Positions 7,408 to 15,369 of a stretch of DNA of 24,202 nucleotides are shown here, piece after piece (the stretch's first letter is position 1; every line of letters begins with the position of its first letter). The stretch lies in contig CAYNGH010000035.1 of NCBI GenBank assembly GCA_964396845.1, forward strand, positions 1 through 24,202. The letters run 5' to 3'. Source of the DNA: CAYNGH01 sp964396845. Its GTDB lineage: Bacteria; Vulcanimicrobiota; JAJTBE01; CAYNGH01. The notes under the pieces are model-generated. The model saw nothing but the letters and a program-made list of their open reading frames with translations. It had not been told where the DNA came from and searched no databases. The position numbers and the translations under genes were made by a program.

Positions 7408-7857
7408 ATGAAGAAAATTGTGTTGACGGCATTATTAATATTAATACTGCTTCAAGCCGGCGGTGGCATAGCCTGGAGTCAGCTGGACGACGGCGTTGAT
7501 GTGGTGAAGGAAAACACCCTGTCAAAAAATGCCGAAGCCCCGGAAAAAGTTTATGCTCGATATTGTCGGGCTGTTCATTCGGGAGATGTGGGAGCCATCA
7601 AGAACCTGGTTTATTCCAGAGCGTTGCCTCTTTGGAATAACAACAGCCGGCAGATGCTGGCAATGACAAAAAACAGTGTTCCTCCCGTGCCCAGAATGAT
7701 CTCCCGCCGGGACAAACAAGAATTCCAGTATAACTACACAGAAATGTCCATGACCGGCAGTATGCCCGATGGAAAGTCTGTCAACGGCAATGTTACAATG
7801 ATTGTTGAGAAGGGCCAGTGGAAAGTTTACGAAGAAAAATGGCGCCAGGGAATCTGA
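7408..7857 (+). CDS. Secreted protein of unknown function, NTF2/DUF4878-like, 149 aa
   Basis: It has a signal peptide (MKKIVLTALLILILLQAGGGIAWS), then a small domain with PEKVYARYCRAVHSGDVGAIKNLV at its start and NVTMIVEKGQWKVYEEKWRQ at its end. That helix-then-strand layout resembles NTF2-like lipoprotein domains (DUF4878 type), but the match is by pattern only. ATG 7408 has AAAGGAG 9 bases upstream; a TTG two codons earlier is too close to it. The 3' end overlaps the next gene, so the two are probably translated together and exported as a pair. Confidence 0.7.
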   Translation: MKKIVLTALLILILLQAGGGIAWSQLDDGVDVVKENTLSKNAEAPEKVYARYCRAVHSGDVGAIKNLVYSRALPLWNNNSRQMLAMTKNSVPPVPRMISRRDKQEFQYNYTEMSMTGSMPDGKSVNGNVTMIVEKGQWKVYEEKWRQGI

Positions 7858-9740
7858 TTTTTTGGTTACAGAATCCCCGGTCAGGCAGAGCAGGAGGTTT
7901 TTGCCTTCTGCTTATGTTCATGATGATGCTCCTGTCATCCCCGGGAGAAGCACAGATTATCCAGGTGAAATATATCCTCCATGAAACCGGCATAAATGCC
8001 CAGTTCTGGGCCAGGGGCCGGCTGATTGGCACAATGCCCAGAGTGGCGGATCAGGACACCTTCGAAATTAGAGTCAACAACTGGGCCCGGCGACTGGATG
8101 ACATCCTGTCAAATCCACCAGCTCCGGGGGACATCAAGGCCGGCTATATTTCCGGTCGTGCTGTCATTACCCGTGCCGGCAGTGTGATTTTTACATTTGA
8201 TTATCGGGAGGCAGAAGCCCAGGGGCTTACTTCCATCGCCCTGGCCCGCCAGTGGAATGACAATCTCCAGTATCTCTTAAAGAACGCCCCTTTTATCAGC
8301 CTCAAGGAAAAAGTGGTGGTGGTGCCTCTGGGAGAATCAGTGACGGTGCCCTTCGAAGGCCGATTCGACGGCCTGATGGAAGTTTTTGATTACGATCCTT
8401 CGGTGGTGGAAATCACTGTTGATCATCAGGGGAAAAAAATCCATCTCAGGGGACTTGTCCTGGGAAAGGGAGCATTTCGGCTGTCGGCTCCCCAGGCGGA
8501 GTTTACCGGCTACTATCAGGTGCGGATGCGCTCAGGGCATGTCCCGCCGGAGCTGACCCTGGAAGTGACAGGAAATCCTGCTACACCGGACTTCATCCAA
8601 CAGGCTTTTCGAACCCACCTTTATTACCGCAGCGGCCCCAGTCCCGGAGCAGTCCTTGTTACAGGGCCTCCTGCGGATAAAGGAGAGTTCAAGGCTCTTA
8701 ATCCCGGACAGACTCTGGATCTTACCATACCAGTTCGCCTGGAAGGAGAAGAGTATATCCCATCAGCCCGGAATCTCCGCCTGCGGGTGGTAAACCGGGG
8801 ATATTCCCGTCCCCTCCCGGAATTGCTTCTGGTTTCCAACCGTCCCGAGGTGATCACCGCCGAGGGGGATCTTTTCCGGGAACAGATCCCTGGGAGAACC
8901 TCTGCCCGTTATTTTTACCACCACTGCAATTTCAAGGGTGATCCTTTCCGATGGTTCCAGCTGGAGCTGAAAAACACCGGGACTTCACCGGTGACCGCCT
9001 ATGTATCCCCGGTGGGGACAGGCCCTACCCCTGACGAGATTTTTGCCGGGCATCTGGCAGCGTCGGCTTATTTTGATTACCTGCATCAGGGGCTGGGCTG
9101 GTTTGTCAGCATCAAGCCCGGGACCAGCTACATACTGGACTCAAGACAACTCAAACCGGAACAGACGATATCCGGTGTTGGTCACGTGAGCATAATCGAC
9201 GGGCCGGGACTGGAGCTGGCCACCACCGCCAGCCTGCCGGGGATTTCTGCCCCATCGGTTCAGGTTCCCATGCCCGTTGCCGAAGAGGGCAGGGATCATC
9301 CCCGGACATCCAGAGGCATCTTTCCTGCTTTCATCAAAATGACCCCGGTTCATACCATAGGCAGGCAATATACTTTCATATACCTTGGAGGGGAGCCTTA
9401 TCAGTCGGATCTGAAAAACGGACTGCCCAACTACGGCAACTACGGGGCTTTTTATGAAATCGATCTGGACATTACAAATCCCCACGATCAGGAACGCCAT
9501 GCCCGGGTTTACATGGTTCCCAGAGGAGGAGTAGCCAGAGGAATCATTAAAGTGGACGGAACAGTCCTGGAAACCCCTCTCATGTCACCGGCCCAGCGGG
9601 TTCTGTTAAAACATGTGACAGTGCCTGCCGGAGCTTCTCAAAAGGTAAGCCTGGTCACCATGCCCCAGGGAGGATCCTATTACCCGGTTAAAATCGTGGT
9701 GGAATCAGAGTTTGTCAGAGAAATCACAGAAGTTCCTTGA
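7839..9740 (+). CDS. Large secreted protein of unknown function, about 633 aa
   Basis: I do not recognise the family with confidence. The N-terminus has a signal peptide with a Met/Leu-rich core ending SSPGEAQ, then beta-rich sequence. One segment (VVVPLGESVTVPFEGRFDGLMEVFDYDPSVVEI) looks like an immunoglobulin-like or pilus-type beta domain. The last 140 residues (PAFIKMTPVHTIGRQYTFIYLGGEP to the end) look like a second beta-sandwich. There are no catalytic motifs, transmembrane segments after the signal, or sortase/autotransporter ends. ATG 7839 overlaps the upstream gene by 19 bases with a poor ribosome site, consistent with coupling; GTG 7818 is the alternative start. A cell-surface or periplasmic scaffold role is possible but unproven. 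Confidence 0.7.
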   Translation: MAPGNLIFWLQNPRSGRAGGFCLLLMFMMMLLSSPGEAQIIQVKYILHETGINAQFWARGRLIGTMPRVADQDTFEIRVNNWARRLDDILSNPPAPGDIKAGYISGRAVITRAGSVIFTFDYREAEAQGLTSIALARQWNDNLQYLLKNAPFISLKEKVVVVPLGESVTVPFEGRFDGLMEVFDYDPSVVEITVDHQGKKIHLRGLVLGKGAFRLSAPQAEFTGYYQVRMRSGHVPPELTLEVTGNPATPDFIQQAFRTHLYYRSGPSPGAVLVTGPPADKGEFKALNPGQTLDLTIPVRLEGEEYIPSARNLRLRVVNRGYSRPLPELLLVSNRPEVITAEGDLFREQIPGRTSARYFYHHCNFKGDPFRWFQLELKNTGTSPVTAYVSPVGTGPTPDEIFAGHLAASAYFDYLHQGLGWFVSIKPGTSYILDSRQLKPEQTISGVGHVSIIDGPGLELATTASLPGISAPSVQVPMPVAEEGRDHPRTSRGIFPAFIKMTPVHTIGRQYTFIYLGGEPYQSDLKNGLPNYGNYGAFYEIDLDITNPHDQERHARVYMVPRGGVARGIIKVDGTVLETPLMSPAQRVLLKHVTVPAGASQKVSLVTMPQGGSYYPVKIVVESEFVREITEVP

Positions 9741-9768
9741 TATTTTTCTCAAGAATTGCACTATTTTA

Positions 9769-9921
9769 CCGGTTTATAACCGGGGGTATTATTTGGGAGG
9801 CACTTTAGAAGTGCCTAAATAATTCGAGATTGGCATATCGCCTTTTCGTGAAAAGAGCTTCCCCCGACACTCCACTTAAAAGCTTGGGACAGAACAAACC
9901 GCCGACTGAGCCGGCGGTTTT
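9769..9921 (+). ncRNA. Candidate structured RNA ending in a terminator (unidentified)
   Basis: This gene-free stretch folds into several helices. A closing stem CGGGGG/CCCCCG (9781-9786 with 9861-9866) encloses three hairpins. The first is AGGCACTT-tag-AAGTGCCT, extended by ATTATTT/AAATAAT; the second is CGAnAT-TGGC-ATnTCG; the third is CTTTT-CGTG-AAAAG. A further hairpin CCGGTT-tat-AACCGG precedes it (9769-9783) and competes with the closing stem. AGCTT (9856-9860) can pair with AAGCT in the 9880s as an alternative. The unit ends in a terminator. It does not match SRP RNA, tmRNA, 6S RNA or a riboswitch class that I know. It may be a standalone RNA, an attenuator for lplA, or a structured 3' UTR. 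Confidence 0.4.
9896..9921 (+). terminator. Rho-independent terminator upstream of the lplA-like gene
   Basis: A perfect 9-bp stem AAACCGCCG/CGGCGGTTT (9896-9904 with 9912-9920) has a 7-base loop and continues into TTG-ATTT. It ends transcripts from the 7408-9740 genes or the RNA candidate before lplA. Confidence 0.8.
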
Positions 9922-9980
9922 GATTTCCGGACTCCGGCGGTGAAATCCTGTTCCGGCTTTCATTTAGGCAGGAGCACAGT

Positions 9981-9986
9981 TATAAT
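9981..9986 (+). promoter_or_regulatory. Possible -10 box (TATAAT) for the lplA-like gene
   Basis: An exact TATAAT lies 31 bases before the TTG start, downstream of the terminator. The matching -35 (TTTCAT near 9958-9963) is poor, so this is a moderate call. Confidence 0.4.
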
Positions 9987-10017
9987 CATAAGAATAGTCC
10001 CGGGGAGGTGCTATGAT

Positions 10018-10629
10018 TTGAGTATTGACATGCTGGTGCTTCGCCGTGTGGAGCAGGGGGTTCCCTGGGCTTTTACCCTGTGGGAGCCAACATCGGTAAT
10101 GGTGGTCATGGGCAGAGGCGGGGATCTGCAAAAGGAAGTTCGGCTGGATGTTTGCCATGGGGATCGGGTGCCGGTATTCCGACGGCGGACCGGCGGGGGG
10201 ACTGTGGTGCTGGGGCCTGGAATGGTGGTTTTTTCCCTGGGGAGAATTGTGGAAAAACCCCTGATTATAAAGGAATATCAGATAGCCATTAACAGCATGC
10301 TGGTGGATTTTCTTGATGAACTGGGTATTTCCCCTGTTGCAGTCAGGGGGATCAGCGACCTTTGTATCGGTGATAAAAAGATTCTGGGTTCTGGAATGTT
10401 CCGCCGACAGAAACTGCTTTTCTTTCAGGGATCCCTGCTGGTAAGCCCGGATCTCACCCTGATGGATAGATACTTGAAACACCCCCCCAGGGAGCCGGGT
10501 TACCGCCGGGGAAGGCCTCATGACAGCTTTGTTACAACCCTTCTCAGAGAAGGCTGGACTCTATCTCCGAAAGAAATCCTCTTGAGCCTCCGCCGTCATC
10601 TTGAGAAACATCTCCCGGGGATTCAATGA
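10018..10629 (+). CDS. Lipoate-protein ligase A / lipoyltransferase family protein, 203 aa
   Basis: It has the BPL/LplA/LipB catalytic fold: RRRTGGGTVV (family RRxxGGG motif) followed by VRGISDLCIGDKKILGSGMFRR, which contains the Lys that contacts the acyl-adenylate. Such enzymes attach lipoate or octanoate to E2 and GcvH lipoyl domains. At about 200 residues the accessory C-terminal domain of E. coli LplA is absent, so ligase, octanoyltransferase (LipM/LipL-like) and split-ligase roles remain open. The frame runs back to 9940. TTG 10018 is preferred because GGGGAGG (10002-10008) is 9 bases upstream and the conserved domain starts just after. No lipoyl-domain gene lies in the window. Confidence 0.82.
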   Translation: MSIDMLVLRRVEQGVPWAFTLWEPTSVMVVMGRGGDLQKEVRLDVCHGDRVPVFRRRTGGGTVVLGPGMVVFSLGRIVEKPLIIKEYQIAINSMLVDFLDELGISPVAVRGISDLCIGDKKILGSGMFRRQKLLFFQGSLLVSPDLTLMDRYLKHPPREPGYRRGRPHDSFVTTLLREGWTLSPKEILLSLRRHLEKHLPGIQ

Positions 10630-10682
10630 AGGGGGCACTATATTTGAGTCAGGGTTGTTATTATTTTTGAACTGAATGAAAG

Positions 10683-10862
10683 ATGGTGATGCAGTTGTTT
10701 TTCCGGCAACTTATTGCTGTGGTGGCCGGCGGTGGGATCGGTTTTGCCCTGAGTATCCTTACCCGCCGGATGGGAGGCTTCTGAATATTCCTCTGTAACC
10801 CATATATTGCCACCATTTTTGGAGGCATCATGGGTTACTATATATCCACCGGCGGTGGATAA
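10683..10862 (+). CDS. Candidate small selenoprotein: two-helix membrane protein with in-frame TGA (59 aa)
   Basis: Reading from ATG 10683 to TAA 10860-10862 gives 59 residues with TGA at codon 34 (10782-10784). The first half is a membrane helix (RQLIAVVAGGGIGFALSILTRR). Right after come GGF-TGA-IFLCNPYIATIFGGIMGYYIS, a second helix, and a Gly tail. I recall small membrane proteins (DUF6132-like) that have Cys-Pro-x-x-x-Asn-Pro or GGxCxxxCNP between two such helices. The TGA falls on the first Cys of that motif, so Sec34 and Cys38 would form a UxxxC pair. A strong hairpin starts 10 bases after the TGA. The ribosome site is weak, and ATG 10689 is an alternative start. The other explanation is a Cys-to-TGA nonsense mutation. 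Membrane redox or sulfur handling is an inference. Confidence 0.6.
10795..10838 (+). promoter_or_regulatory. SECIS-like hairpin directly downstream of the in-frame TGA
   Basis: The stem is GTAACCCAT/ATGGGTTAC (10795-10803 with 10830-10838, 9 bp perfect), then an internal loop (ATAT/TC), TGCC/GGCA, an A-A mismatch, CC/GG, and the apical loop ATTTTT (10815-10820). It begins 10 bases after the TGA, with 30 bases between TGA and apical loop, within the range known for bacterial SECIS elements. Against it, the loop lacks the G usually found in its first two positions. Confidence 0.45.
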
Positions 10863-10970
10863 AACCCCAAAAAATCAACCGTAAAGCCTTAGTTTTTCCT
10901 GTCAAAGGGTTGATGTCAAAGGCGATGGATTCCTCGAAGGATTTCCGCATCGGGAAAAGAACAACCGGCC

Positions 10971-12359
10971 ATGGATTTTTTAATGAAGGACACCATCACC
11001 GCAGTTTCGACTCCGCCCGGTGAGGGAGGCATTGGCATTGTCCGTATCAGCGGGCCTGACAGTGTCAGGATTGCCTCGGCCATCCTGCGGGATTCAAAGG
11101 GGAGGCCCATGGCCCTCACTCATAGAAGGGTTCATTATGGCAGTGTTCACCATCCCACCACCGGCAGTTTAATAGATCAGGTGATTGTTGCCTTCATGAA
11201 ATCTCCTCATTCCTACACCACTCAGGATGTGGTGGAAATCAACTGTCATGGCGCTCCGATAATCCTGCATCGGGTGATGGAAGCCCTGACGGAGCTGGGA
11301 GTCAGAACAGCCCGTCCCGGAGAATTTACCCAGCGGGCATTTCTGGGAGGTCGGCTGGATCTGGCCCAGGCAGAAGGGGTCATGGATCTCATTCGTTCCC
11401 GCACCGACGAAGCCCGGCGGATGGCCATGGATCAGCTTAAGGGAGAGCTGTCCCGCAGGATTAATAATCTCCGGGATGATCTGATGGATTTTCTGATACA
11501 GCTGGAGGTCCGCATGGACTTCTGCGAGGAGGATATCTCGCCCCTGTCCGGAGATTACAAGCTCCAGAAGATCAGCAAAATCAAGGGCCAGGTGGATGAA
11601 CTCCTGGCCACCTTCTCCCGGGGAAGGATATACCGGGAAGGGCTTCGGGCCTGCATTCTGGGCGCACCCAACGCCGGCAAATCAACCTTGTTCAATACCC
11701 TGTTAAAATCGGAAAGGGCTATTGTCACTGACATTCCCGGAACCACCAGGGATCGTATCGAAGAAACCGTAAACTTCCGGGGAGTCCCCTTAATCCTTAT
11801 GGATACCGCAGGCCTACATCACAGCAGGGATCCTGTGGAATCCCTGGGAATTGAAATCACCCGGCAAACGGCCCGTCAAGCAGGGTTGATCCTGCTGGTA
11901 ATTGATGCTTCAGACCCCCGACTGGATGAATGTGCCGAGTTTTTATCAGGTCTTGATGAAAAGAAGATCCTGATAGTCCTCAACAAGATTGACCTGGGCA
12001 ATGCCTGTTCAGAGAATCGGCTCTATGGACTGTTTCCCGGCAGGCCTGTGGTGGAGGTTTCCCTTTTAGAGGGGACTAATTTGGAATCTCTCACCGAGGC
12101 TCTGGGATCCATCATTCTGGAGGGAAACAGCCCCGAGGCATCAGATGTAATTCTCACCAACGCCCGTCATCGGGAAGCCCTCCTTCGAACCCGACAGGCT
12201 CTTGTTTCTGCAGAGGAATCCATCCGCAACGGGATGGCCGATGATTTTATCACCATCGACCTTTCCTCTGCGTTGAACGCCCTGGGAGAAATAACCGGAA
12301 AGGTTCTGCATCAGGATCTGATGGAACGGGTCTTTGAGAATTTCTGTATCGGCAAGTAG
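10971..12359 (+). CDS. mnmE: tRNA modification GTPase MnmE (TrmE), 462 aa
   Basis: With MnmG, this enzyme installs the carboxymethylaminomethyl group on U34 of certain tRNAs. The N-terminal folate-binding domain starts DTITAVSTPPGEGGIGIVRISG. A G domain is inserted in the helical domain: GAPNAGKST near residue 232, TDIPGTTRD, DTAGL and NKID. The protein ends in the hallmark FCIGK, whose Cys is needed for modification. Length is typical. ATG 10971 or ATG 10983 could start it; neither has a strong ribosome site, and most family members begin close to the DTI segment, favouring either. The 108 bases upstream show no convincing promoter. mnmG is not in the window. Confidence 0.97.
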   Translation: MDFLMKDTITAVSTPPGEGGIGIVRISGPDSVRIASAILRDSKGRPMALTHRRVHYGSVHHPTTGSLIDQVIVAFMKSPHSYTTQDVVEINCHGAPIILHRVMEALTELGVRTARPGEFTQRAFLGGRLDLAQAEGVMDLIRSRTDEARRMAMDQLKGELSRRINNLRDDLMDFLIQLEVRMDFCEEDISPLSGDYKLQKISKIKGQVDELLATFSRGRIYREGLRACILGAPNAGKSTLFNTLLKSERAIVTDIPGTTRDRIEETVNFRGVPLILMDTAGLHHSRDPVESLGIEITRQTARQAGLILLVIDASDPRLDECAEFLSGLDEKKILIVLNKIDLGNACSENRLYGLFPGRPVVEVSLLEGTNLESLTEALGSIILEGNSPEASDVILTNARHREALLRTRQALVSAEESIRNGMADDFITIDLSSALNALGEITGKVLHQDLMERVFENFCIGK

Positions 12360-12420
12360 GGAACTTTTTTTGGCTTTTGGACATTAATTAGAACATCAGA
12401 CAATTACAGGAGTTTCAATC

Positions 12421-13152
12421 ATGAGCGGAGCAATCGGAATAACTGACATAGCAACAACATTCGGCATCGGGGTTCTCACATTCATATCCCCCTGTGTTCT
12501 GCCGATTATACCATCTTATCTTGCATATATTTCCGGCACTTCCTTTGATGATCTCACCGACGAAACAAAAACAGCCCAAATCCGCTTAAAAACCTTCCTC
12601 CATTCCCTGATGTTTGTTCTGGGGTTTTCCCTGATATTCATTATTCTCGGGGCCACAGCAACCTTCATCGGCAGTTTTCTAAATGAACATCTAAGTATCA
12701 TTGTCAAGGTTGCCGGGGCTCTGGTGATTTTCTTCGGCCTCCACCTGGCCGGCTGGGTGCGGATACCCTTTCTGATGCAGGAACACCGCATGGATGTAAA
12801 GGAAAAACCCGCGGGCCTGGCGGGGTCTTTTCTGGTGGGACTGGCCTTCGGCGCAGGGTGGACTCCCTGTGTGGGGCCGATGCTGGGCACAGCTCTGGGG
12901 CTTGCCTCCACAAAGGACACGGTGACTGCAGGCATCGTCCTTTTGGGTGCTTATGCTTTGGGCATGGGGATTCCCTTTCTCATTGCATCCCTTGCCTTCA
13001 ACCATTTCCTGGCATATTCCCAAAAAATCAAACGGCACATGGAAACCATCACAAAAGGGGCAGGGATATTCTTAATATTAGTGGGAATCCTGATGGTCAC
13101 CGGCCTGTTCGCCCCCATCACCATGTGGTTCCAGGGACTGTTTGTGAGGTGA
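12421..13152 (+). CDS. ccdA: CcdA-type cytochrome c biogenesis / thiol-disulfide transporter, 243 aa
   Basis: This is a six-helix inner-membrane protein of the DsbD/CcdA family, which carries electrons from cytoplasmic thioredoxin to extracytoplasmic thioredoxin-like partners. Each half has one redox Cys in a Pro-flanked motif: Cys25 in FISPCVLPIIPSYLAY and the second in AGWTPCVGPMLG. AGGAG lies 7 bases before ATG. It is on the same strand as mnmE, 61 bases downstream. No thioredoxin-like or cytochrome gene is adjacent. The 3' end overlaps the kinase gene on the other strand by 75 bases. Confidence 0.93.
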   Translation: MSGAIGITDIATTFGIGVLTFISPCVLPIIPSYLAYISGTSFDDLTDETKTAQIRLKTFLHSLMFVLGFSLIFIILGATATFIGSFLNEHLSIIVKVAGALVIFFGLHLAGWVRIPFLMQEHRMDVKEKPAGLAGSFLVGLAFGAGWTPCVGPMLGTALGLASTKDTVTAGIVLLGAYALGMGIPFLIASLAFNHFLAYSQKIKRHMETITKGAGIFLILVGILMVTGLFAPITMWFQGLFVR

Positions 13153-15357
13153 CACCGGCTTCTCCCCATTCACCGGCAGGGTTACTCTGATGGTGGTGCC
13201 TTCACCTTCCTGGGATTCCACGTGGATCTCCCCGTGGTGAGCATCAACGATTTCCTTCACGATAGCCATCCCCAGGCCGGTTCCCTTGACGTATTGCCGT
13301 TTGGATTTGTCCCTGGTGCGGAAAAACCGCTCGAAGAGAAAGGGAAGCTCATCCTTGGCTATGCCGGTGCCGTTGTCGGTGACGACAAAAATCCAGCGGT
13401 CATCTTTGATTTCTGTGGATATGTCGATATGTCCACCGCTGGGGGTGTACTTGATGGAGTTGTCAATGAGGTTGATGATTACCTGTTTCAGACGATCCCG
13501 ATCGCCGTATATCTCTCCGGGAGGCGAAGAAATCCTGTGATGAAGAGTTATTCCCATGCGCCCGGCGTTGGGTTCCATCTGGGCCACAGTTTCTTCCACC
13601 AGTTCATCCACCGGGACTGTTTCAAACTCCATGGACAGCTTCCGGCTTCGAAAACGGGACAGCTCCAGGAGATCCTGCACCAGCCGGGTCAGGCGGTCTG
13701 TTTCCTTGTCGATGATTTTCAGGGCCTTCTCCGCTGCGGGGTCGGATTTTACCGGCTCATCGTCAATGATGGTATGGATGAATCCCTTGATAATTGTCAG
13801 GGGAGTTCGAAGCTCATGGGATATGCTCCCCAGAAAATGGGTGCGGGTTTCTTCAAGACGGCGGAGATCCGTGACATCCCGGATGACCATCATCATACCT
13901 CCGGAATCTCCGTGGCCGTATGGCAGAAGATAAAGCCGAAAAACCCTGGGGGGAATGATAAGCTCCCGGGTGAAAAGGGACATCTTTTCACGGCCTTCTT
14001 CAAAGAACTCCCGTACTTCCCGGTGAGGCCACAGCTCCCACAGGGGCCGTCCTGTGGCCTTGTCACAGGGGACTTTCAGGGCATCCCCCGCGGCTTCGTT
14101 TAAAAACAACACTCTTCCGTCGTGGGACAGGGCAATGACGCCTTCGGGCAGGGCAGTTAGGAGGGCGTTAATTTTTTCTTTTTCCCCGGTTATCTGATCA
14201 ATATCCTGGCGGATTTTCTCTGCCATGTAATTGATGCCGTCGGAAAGGGACCTTATCTCATCCTGTCCCCGGTAGTCCACTGTAGCGGAGAAATCCCCCG
14301 ATGCGATTCTTTCTGTGGCTCGTTGAATATCAGTTATGGGGCGGACAAGGTTTCTGGCAACAATTATGGATATGAGCAGGGTCACTGCCAGGGATATGCC
14401 GATGGCCCACAGCAGAAGCCGATTGAGTCCTTCATATGTGGCATCGATATATCCCACCCAGCTGGTGAGAATCAGGCTTCCCAGTTTCATCCGGGAAATA
14501 CTGCTGATGATGGGAATTGCAATCTTCAGGGATCGGCCTTCAGGCCCTGAGTCATACCAGTAGAAACGTTGTTCTGTTTCTGTGGAGCTTACTTTTTCCT
14601 GATTCATGACCTGGGAGCTGGCCACCAGAACACCGTCGGTGTCATAGACCCTTATGCGGTAAACATCCCGGAGAGGTTCCCGGTTTATCACCATTGATGC
14701 AGCCCGGGAAAGATCCGGGTCATGGGAAAGCTCGATTTCCATGGAAGTAGCCAGCTGAGCGCCGATTTTGCTGAAGCGGTTCTGATAATTCTCGATTTTT
14801 TCATCGAGATTCTGGGCACTGGCGGATATGGGCACAGATATGTCCACCGCACCCATATATGGTTCGTATATATCCTCGGTCTGAGGGCGAAAAATGGTCC
14901 ATGTGCTGTGGATGAAAATAAGGTCTTCTGTGCTCCTGGCCTGCCAGAATATACTGGTTTCCTCCATGTATGGAGTGGCAGGGAAAAGCTGGGCCAGTCG
15001 GTTTCCCCCGGGGGAGAGATTGCCCACATTCCGTTCCCGGGAATCCGCCACAAGGTATCCATCCACCGAGTAAACCTGAAGTCTTTTGCCCATTTCGCCG
15101 GAATAGCGGTCTGCAATGATCTCTCCCTGGCCGGCAATGTTGCCCGGCCCAGAAACCATAGCACTGATAGCTCCCGCCACCACGTCGGCCTGGGTGAAGG
15201 TTTCCCGGATTCTGCTGTCTTCCAGGACCTGTTTCATCCGCAGGCTGAAGAAAGTCCCGGTGACTGCCATAGACAGGATAATAACAAAGAAATATGATAA
15301 AATCAGCTTGGTGCGGATACTCTTGAGCCAGTTGGATTTCAATTTAACTCCCGCCAT
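13078..15357 (-). CDS. Sensor histidine kinase, PhoR/ResE/WalK type, 759 aa
   Basis: Membrane helix 1 is at about 17-38, followed by an extracytoplasmic sensor region of about 270 residues (cache-like by length, ligand unknown). Helix 2 is at about 312-336 and a HAMP domain runs from NLVRPITD (339). A PAS domain follows (TALPEGVIALSHDGRVLFLNEAA). The HisKA box ISHELRTPLTIIKG has the phospho-accepting His514, and the HATPase has NLIDNSIKYTP, DNGTGIAKDE and GTGLGMAIVKEIV. The conserved fold ends near VTLPVNGEKP. The last 25 or so residues (Pro/His/Gln-rich) read antisense to ccdA and look like an unconserved tail. ATG 15357 is 12 bases after the regulator stop, so it is co-transcribed with its partner. 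Confidence 0.95.
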   Translation of the reverse strand: MAGVKLKSNWLKSIRTKLILSYFFVIILSMAVTGTFFSLRMKQVLEDSRIRETFTQADVVAGAISAMVSGPGNIAGQGEIIADRYSGEMGKRLQVYSVDGYLVADSRERNVGNLSPGGNRLAQLFPATPYMEETSIFWQARSTEDLIFIHSTWTIFRPQTEDIYEPYMGAVDISVPISASAQNLDEKIENYQNRFSKIGAQLATSMEIELSHDPDLSRAASMVINREPLRDVYRIRVYDTDGVLVASSQVMNQEKVSSTETEQRFYWYDSGPEGRSLKIAIPIISSISRMKLGSLILTSWVGYIDATYEGLNRLLLWAIGISLAVTLLISIIVARNLVRPITDIQRATERIASGDFSATVDYRGQDEIRSLSDGINYMAEKIRQDIDQITGEKEKINALLTALPEGVIALSHDGRVLFLNEAAGDALKVPCDKATGRPLWELWPHREVREFFEEGREKMSLFTRELIIPPRVFRLYLLPYGHGDSGGMMMVIRDVTDLRRLEETRTHFLGSISHELRTPLTIIKGFIHTIIDDEPVKSDPAAEKALKIIDKETDRLTRLVQDLLELSRFRSRKLSMEFETVPVDELVEETVAQMEPNAGRMGITLHHRISSPPGEIYGDRDRLKQVIINLIDNSIKYTPSGGHIDISTEIKDDRWIFVVTDNGTGIAKDELPFLFERFFRTRDKSKRQYVKGTGLGMAIVKEIVDAHHGEIHVESQEGEGTTIRVTLPVNGEKPVSPHKQSLEPHGDGGEQAGDHQDSH

Positions 15358-15369
15358 CCGGGGTGTGAA

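Noticed and set aside
9781..9866. tRNA or tRNA-Sec gene in the lplA upstream region
   Set aside because: The size is close, but there is no T-loop (TTCGANNC) in the right place, no CCA-type acceptor arrangement and the helix lengths do not fit.
9964..10521. Open frame on the - strand opposite the lplA-like gene
   Set aside because: The + strand frame has the RRxxGGG and GDKKILG motifs; the antisense frame has none.
10847..10859. CCACC-GGC-GGTGG palindrome as a terminator after the small membrane protein
   Set aside because: It is short, lies inside the last codons and is followed by ATAAAACC, not a T run.
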